Assembly: GCA_963848205.1 (NCBI GenBank)
Contig: CAWKCV010000003.1
Coordinates: 1,240,001 to 1,304,000 of the forward strand
Length of the DNA stretch: 64,000 bases
Source: BOG-908 sp963848205
Lineage (GTDB): Bacteria > Pseudomonadota > Alphaproteobacteria > Acetobacterales > Acetobacteraceae
Direction: 5' to 3'
Positions 60,133 through 64,000 of this stretch are shown piece after piece. The notes under the pieces are model-generated. The model was not told where the DNA came from. It was given only the letters and a program-made list of their open reading frames with translations, and did no database searches. Numbering within the stretch: the stretch's first letter is position 1; every line of letters begins with the position of its first letter. Position numbers and translations under genes: made by a program.

Positions 60133-62196
60133 TCAGCGCTTCGACGTCCAGCGATCCAACCAGCCCAGCACCGTGTCTTGCCACAGAACCGAATTCTGCG
60201 GCTTCAGCACCCAGTGATTCTCGTCAGGAAACGTCAGGAACTCGCTCGCTATGCCGCGCCGCTGCATGGCTGTGAATGCCGCCAACCCTTGCTCCAGCGG
60301 AATACGGAAATCCTTTGCACTGTGGATCACCAGCATCGGCACATGCCAGTCGGCAACATGCGCAATCGGATTGAAGCGCTCGTAATTCTCGGGCATTTCC
60401 CAAGGTGTCGTGTGGCCGTTTTCCCATTCGGAAAACCACAGCTCCTCGGTCGAATATCCCATGATCCGGTTATCGAATACGCCGTCATGATCCACCAGGC
60501 ATTTCCAGGGCGCCGCCCAGTTGCCCGCCATCCAATAGATCATGTAGCCGCCATACGATGCACCCAGTGCACAGGCACGATTGCCGTCCAGGTAAGGGTA
60601 TTTCGAGAGTGCCGCCGCCCAACCCGCCTGCAGATCCTGCAGTGGCCGATCTCCCCAGTGCCCACTAATCGCGTTCGTGAACGCTTGGCCGTAGCCGGTT
60701 GAGCCGTGGAAATCGATGAACACCGCTGCATAGCCGCGCGCTGCATAGGTCTGCGGGTTCCACCTGTAACTCCAACTGTCACCGAAGCTGCCTTGTGGAC
60801 CGCCATGCACCAGGAAAGCCACAGGGTAGCGCTGCCCCGGCCGAGCCCCGGCCGGCGGCATCACATATCCATGCACCACCTCTTTGTTCCAGCCGGTAAA
60901 GCTGAATTGCTGAAACGATGCGAGTGTCACGCCTTGTAGCTGATCGTTGTCGGCTTGTGTCATCGGCGTTCCTGGTCCCGGCCAGACGTAGAGCTGTGTA
61001 GGCCCCGCCAGGCTGTCTCGCGCATAGACGACATTGTTCGCACTCACGTCGATCTCGGAGACATGCCCATCTTTCGTGAGCGCTTTTGCCATGCCCGTAT
61101 GTGCATCAAGTGCAAAGAGTCGTTCGTGCCCCGTGTCTGCCGCGGTTACATAGATTGTCTTGCCGTCCGCGGACCAGCGGAGCGCGTCCGCCGACCGGTC
61201 CCATCCCGGCGCCAGTTCATGCGTTGCGCCGCTCACCACATCGCGCAACATTATGCCGAAGCGGTCCGCCTCGAAGCCGGGTCGCTTCATTGCCTTGTAG
61301 GCAAGCGTCCGGCCGTCCGGCGAAAATACCGGCGATGCATCCCATGCTGGGTTGGCAGCGGTGAGATCGCGCGGTGCTAAACTCCCGTCGATGGGCACTT
61401 CGAACAAATCGAAATTCGTGCTCCAGGGTTCAGTCGAGCCGGCCTGCCGCGCCGAAAACACCACCGTTGTCGAACCGGGCGAGATGGCGAAGTCCTCGTC
61501 GCCGCCGAACGGCTTGCTTGGGCTGTCGCCATCAAAGCCGCGCATCAGCGGATGCGCCTCACCGTCCTGCTTGCCATCCGAACCGATGACGATCGCCCAG
61601 AGCTGGTTGCGCGTGCCATCTGCCCAGCTATCCCAGTGTCTTACGAACAATTTCGAATATAATGTTCCGCTCACCTTCGCAGCCGCTTTTGTATCGAGGC
61701 GACGTTTCGTGCAATCTGGCGTGTCACAGTCCGGGAACACGGCCATCGAGAGAACTACTTTGTGTCCGTCGGGCGTTAGACGGTAATTGCCGATATCGAG
61801 AGGCAGATGAGTGATCTGTATCGGCGCAGTCGCGTCAACTTCGAGGGTCGTGCGCCAAAGCTGACTGGTGCCTGAACGCGCCGACAGAAAATATAGAAAT
61901 TTCCCGTCAGCAGAGAACCGCGGCGACGTCGCGCCCTTGTCAGACACGGCCAAACGGCGCGCGGCACCCGACCGGCATGTCGGGCAAACTGCCCAGATGG
62001 AGTGCACACCCTTGTTCGCGTCAAAATCAGTGCTTCGTTGATCGTACGCGATCGTGCGCCCATCCGGTGAGACATGCGGATCGGAGATGCGGTCCAGCAT
62101 GACCAGGTCGCGCGGCGTCATCGTGCGCGCACCGGCAGTGAGCGCCGGACCGCTGGCCAGCACGAAACCCAGCCCCATGGCCGTCGCGATCCGCAT
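60133..62196 (-). CDS. Exported S9-family (prolyl oligopeptidase-like) peptidase
   Basis: 687 aa from the ATG at 62196 with GGAG 7 nt upstream; signal peptide to about residue 22. An N-terminal beta-propeller with TolB/DPP-like repeats (SPDGRTIAY, SADGKFLYF) is followed by a catalytic domain: Ser in GASYGGYM, Asp in HSAKDFRIP and His in FPDENHWV. Acts on short peptides in the periplasm or medium, as a dipeptidyl- or acylaminoacyl-peptidase. Which one cannot be told. Confidence 0.9.
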   Translation of the reverse strand: MRIATAMGLGFVLASGPALTAGARTMTPRDLVMLDRISDPHVSPDGRTIAYDQRSTDFDANKGVHSIWAVCPTCRSGAARRLAVSDKGATSPRFSADGKFLYFLSARSGTSQLWRTTLEVDATAPIQITHLPLDIGNYRLTPDGHKVVLSMAVFPDCDTPDCTKRRLDTKAAAKVSGTLYSKLFVRHWDSWADGTRNQLWAIVIGSDGKQDGEAHPLMRGFDGDSPSKPFGGDEDFAISPGSTTVVFSARQAGSTEPWSTNFDLFEVPIDGSLAPRDLTAANPAWDASPVFSPDGRTLAYKAMKRPGFEADRFGIMLRDVVSGATHELAPGWDRSADALRWSADGKTIYVTAADTGHERLFALDAHTGMAKALTKDGHVSEIDVSANNVVYARDSLAGPTQLYVWPGPGTPMTQADNDQLQGVTLASFQQFSFTGWNKEVVHGYVMPPAGARPGQRYPVAFLVHGGPQGSFGDSWSYRWNPQTYAARGYAAVFIDFHGSTGYGQAFTNAISGHWGDRPLQDLQAGWAAALSKYPYLDGNRACALGASYGGYMIYWMAGNWAAPWKCLVDHDGVFDNRIMGYSTEELWFSEWENGHTTPWEMPENYERFNPIAHVADWHVPMLVIHSAKDFRIPLEQGLAAFTAMQRRGIASEFLTFPDENHWVLKPQNSVLWQDTVLGWLDRWTSKR

Positions 62197-62287
62197 GCAA
62201 TATCTCCGTGCTGGTGAGGGGGCGCGCCGGCCCTTGACTTGGGCCACGCTACCTTGCTGGTTGAACGACGCAACCCGGGGGACGCGC

Positions 62288-63070
62288 ATGGCCGACCACA
62301 TCCTCGTCGAACGAAACGGCGACGTCACGACCCTGCGCCTGAACAACCCCGCCGCGATGAATGCCATCGATGCAGAGATGGCCGAGGCGCTGACCACGGA
62401 AATGAGGCTTTCGGTCGGCCGGTCACGCGCCATTGTACTGGCCGGCCATGCGCGCGCCTTCTGCGCCGGCGCCAATCTCGGCAATCGCGACCTCAACGCG
62501 AAAAGCGACGATTTCGACGCTGGCGCCCGCCTCGAGTCGTCCTTCAACCCGCTGATGGTTGCCATTCGCAACAGCCCGGTTCCCATCATCAGCGCCGTGC
62601 GCGGAGCGGCCGCCGGCATCGGCGCCAGCATCGCACTCGCCTGCGACATGATCGTCGCGGCCGACAGCGGCTATTTCCTGCAAGCCTTCCGCCGCATCGG
62701 CCTGGTGCCCGATGGCGGCTCCGCCCTGCTGCTCGCCCATACCGTCGGCCGCGTACGCGCGATGGAGCTGATGCTGCTGGGCGAACGCCTGCCAGCGCCG
62801 CGCGCGCTCGAATGGGGGCTGATCAACCGCGTCGTTCCGGACGAGGACGTGGAGCTAGCCGCCGCCAACCTTGCGCGCGACCTCGCCGCGGGCCCTACCT
62901 ACGCGCTCGGCCTGATACGGCGCGCCGCCTGGCACGCACTTTCGGCCGACTGGGAGCAGCAACTCGCAACCGAACGCGCCTTGCAGCGCGAGGCGGGACG
63001 CAGCCCGGACTTCGCCGAGGGTGTGTCGGCGTTTTTGCAGAAGCGAGAAGCCAAATTCACGGGTGGGTAG
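62288..63070 (+). CDS. Enoyl-CoA hydratase/isomerase family protein
   Basis: A 260-aa crotonase-fold enzyme from the ATG at 62288. LNNPAAMNAIDAEM, AFCAGANL, then AVRGAAAGIGASIALACDMIVAA and the GLVPDGGSALLLAHTVG acidic loop. The overall look is PaaG/EchA-like; the reaction is probably hydration or isomerisation of an acyl-CoA. Divergent from the S9 peptidase. Confidence 0.88.
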   Translation: MADHILVERNGDVTTLRLNNPAAMNAIDAEMAEALTTEMRLSVGRSRAIVLAGHARAFCAGANLGNRDLNAKSDDFDAGARLESSFNPLMVAIRNSPVPIISAVRGAAAGIGASIALACDMIVAADSGYFLQAFRRIGLVPDGGSALLLAHTVGRVRAMELMLLGERLPAPRALEWGLINRVVPDEDVELAAANLARDLAAGPTYALGLIRRAAWHALSADWEQQLATERALQREAGRSPDFAEGVSAFLQKREAKFTGG

Positions 63071-63105
63071 GGCGTTCCCTTCTGACGAAAGGCAATGCCG
63101 CAGCG

Positions 63106-64000
63106 TTGCTCCCATGGATCGCTGTGGGAGCCGTCCTCCTTGCAATCGCAGGTGAATTCACCGCTTACGCCGTGCGTGCCGCGGAATACCCCTACGGTCT
63201 CGATTATTGCGAAGGCCTTTTGTGGCAGCAGGCACTTTGGCTGCTGAGCCCGCATGCCTATGGCAGCATCGAACACTATCCATACATGATTTACGAATAC
63301 CCGCCGATCTATCTCGCCATCATCAAGTGGGCGGGCTGGATGGGCTTCGACATGCTCGCGGCCGGCCGGGTGGTCTCGATTGTGTCCACCTATGTTTCGG
63401 CCGCTCTCATTTTTGTGGTTGTACGTCGCGTGTGCCACGCCGCGTGCGGTGCATTCGCCTCGGCTATTGGCGGCGTTGTCGCGGCGCTGCTGCCGTTTGG
63501 TCTGCTGCCCATTCTCTCCTGGGCGGTGCTGATGCGCGTGGACTTGCTGGCCCTGGCGTTCACCTGGGCAGGTTTAGCCCTGGCCACGGCAGCCTTGCGC
63601 AAGCCTGTCCTGCTCTATCCCGCCATGCTCGTTTTCGTGGTCGCCGTATTCACCAAGCAGGTATTCATCGCGGCGCCGATCTGTGTGTCATTCGTGTGGC
63701 TCGTGCGCGCATCGCGACTGATGCTGCGCGCCGGAACGCTTGCGGCCGCAACCGGCGTTCTTGCCACTGGCGCCCTCCAACTCGCGACGCATGGCGGCTT
63801 TCTACGCCACGTCGTTCTCTATACCGCTTTCCCGCTCGACCTCGGCAGGGCAGCATGGGCCATCCTGAGCTGGCTTGCCGCCTACCCCATTTTCAGCGCC
63901 ACTACGCTCGCCGCCATACTCGTCGTTGGCTACGCGACGCTTTCGCCGCTCACCTTGCGCACACTTCGACACGTGCACGCCGCCATCCGCGACAATGATC
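63106..64000 (+). CDS. Polytopic membrane protein, GT-C-glycosyltransferase-like, cut by the window end
   Basis: The frame is open to the right edge. At least seven hydrophobic helices can be seen. The loop after the first helix, EYPYGLDYCEGLLWQQALWLL and then EYPPIYLAIIKW, has the acidic residue arrangement of GT-C fold or GT39-like mannosyl/arabinosyl transferases. The start is uncertain (TTG at 63106 or CTG at 63082). The gene follows the enoyl-CoA hydratase closely and may be co-transcribed. Confidence 0.6.
   Translation, partial: MLPWIAVGAVLLAIAGEFTAYAVRAAEYPYGLDYCEGLLWQQALWLLSPHAYGSIEHYPYMIYEYPPIYLAIIKWAGWMGFDMLAAGRVVSIVSTYVSAALIFVVVRRVCHAACGAFASAIGGVVAALLPFGLLPILSWAVLMRVDLLALAFTWAGLALATAALRKPVLLYPAMLVFVVAVFTKQVFIAAPICVSFVWLVRASRLMLRAGTLAAATGVLATGALQLATHGGFLRHVVLYTAFPLDLGRAAWAILSWLAAYPIFSATTLAAILVVGYATLSPLTLRTLRHVHAAIRDND

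Noticed and set aside
60097..60184. Extended EamA N-terminus overlapping the S9 peptidase gene
   Set aside because: The first membrane helix begins after residue 29 and the extension is not hydrophobic or family-like; a later start is more likely.
1..64000. rRNA, tRNA, phage or integrase genes
   Set aside because: No such gene was recognised on either strand by reading; short RNAs cannot be excluded without a model search.

Overview
The window is high-GC bacterial chromosome with no rRNA, tRNA, phage or plasmid genes. Gene content and order (lrp, trxB and an lsrB/vtlR-type LysR gene side by side, a hexameric-type citrate synthase, a long pyrE, Lhr/PdeM repair proteins, class Ia nrdAB) point to an alphaproteobacterium, most likely of the Acetobacteraceae. 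The family is inferred from protein flavour; the genus cannot be read from the sequence. In roughly the first 45 kb coding strands are extremely rich in C at third codon positions; genes from about 47 kb onward are less biased.

Layout. 0-3 kb: end of comEC, then the redox-regulator block lsrB/trxB with divergent lrp. 3-12.4 kb: two paralogous beta-strand repeat surface-type proteins (892 and 527 aa), a serine hydrolase, a small zinc-ribbon-like protein and the Lhr-type repair helicase. 12.5-17.1 kb: CorA, a Spy/CpxP-like periplasmic protein, a His-rich exported protein, small proteins of unknown function and a GNAT pseudogene. 17.2-20.1 kb: a coupled repair-type operon pdeM-phrB-metallophosphatase. 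20.2-27.4 kb: ABC exporter, WcbI/TPR protein, FeS-type photolyase, sixA and a CHAD protein. 27.5-30 kb: gltA and pyrE. 30.2-35.8 kb: cytochrome P450, Baeyer-Villiger-type flavin monooxygenase, nitronate monooxygenase-like protein and a cNMP-domain/TrxR-like oxidoreductase. 36-38.2 kb: a valine-degradation pair (acyl-CoA dehydrogenase, 3-hydroxyisobutyryl-CoA hydrolase). 38-47 kb: serine hydrolase, M1 aminopeptidase, enoyl-CoA hydratase, ABC exporter, GT61 glycosyltransferase and RidA. 47-50 kb: alpha-amino acid ester hydrolase and a DUF2461 protein. 50-58.4 kb: a Tat-exported spermidine dehydrogenase-like enzyme, then nrdB and nrdA separated by a ClC channel, a RgpF-like protein and a lipoprotein. 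58.6-64 kb: nitroreductase, EamA transporter, S9 peptidase, enoyl-CoA hydratase and a truncated polytopic membrane protein.

The most striking non-coding feature is a family of about 23 copies of a 40-50 bp repeat with an A/T-rich self-complementary core. Relative to the neighbouring genes it sits in one orientation just before start codons and in the opposite orientation just after stop codons. Its stem ends change on both sides together, it occurs as facing pairs, and it closely flanks single genes (P450, FMO, ridA). A second family (CATTGCGAG type, five copies) is also present.

Five conserved genes (phrB, sixA, the M1 aminopeptidase, an enoyl-CoA hydratase and an ABC exporter) each carry what looks like a single inserted base. 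They are annotated as interrupted genes; sequencing error and real decay cannot be separated from the sequence alone.
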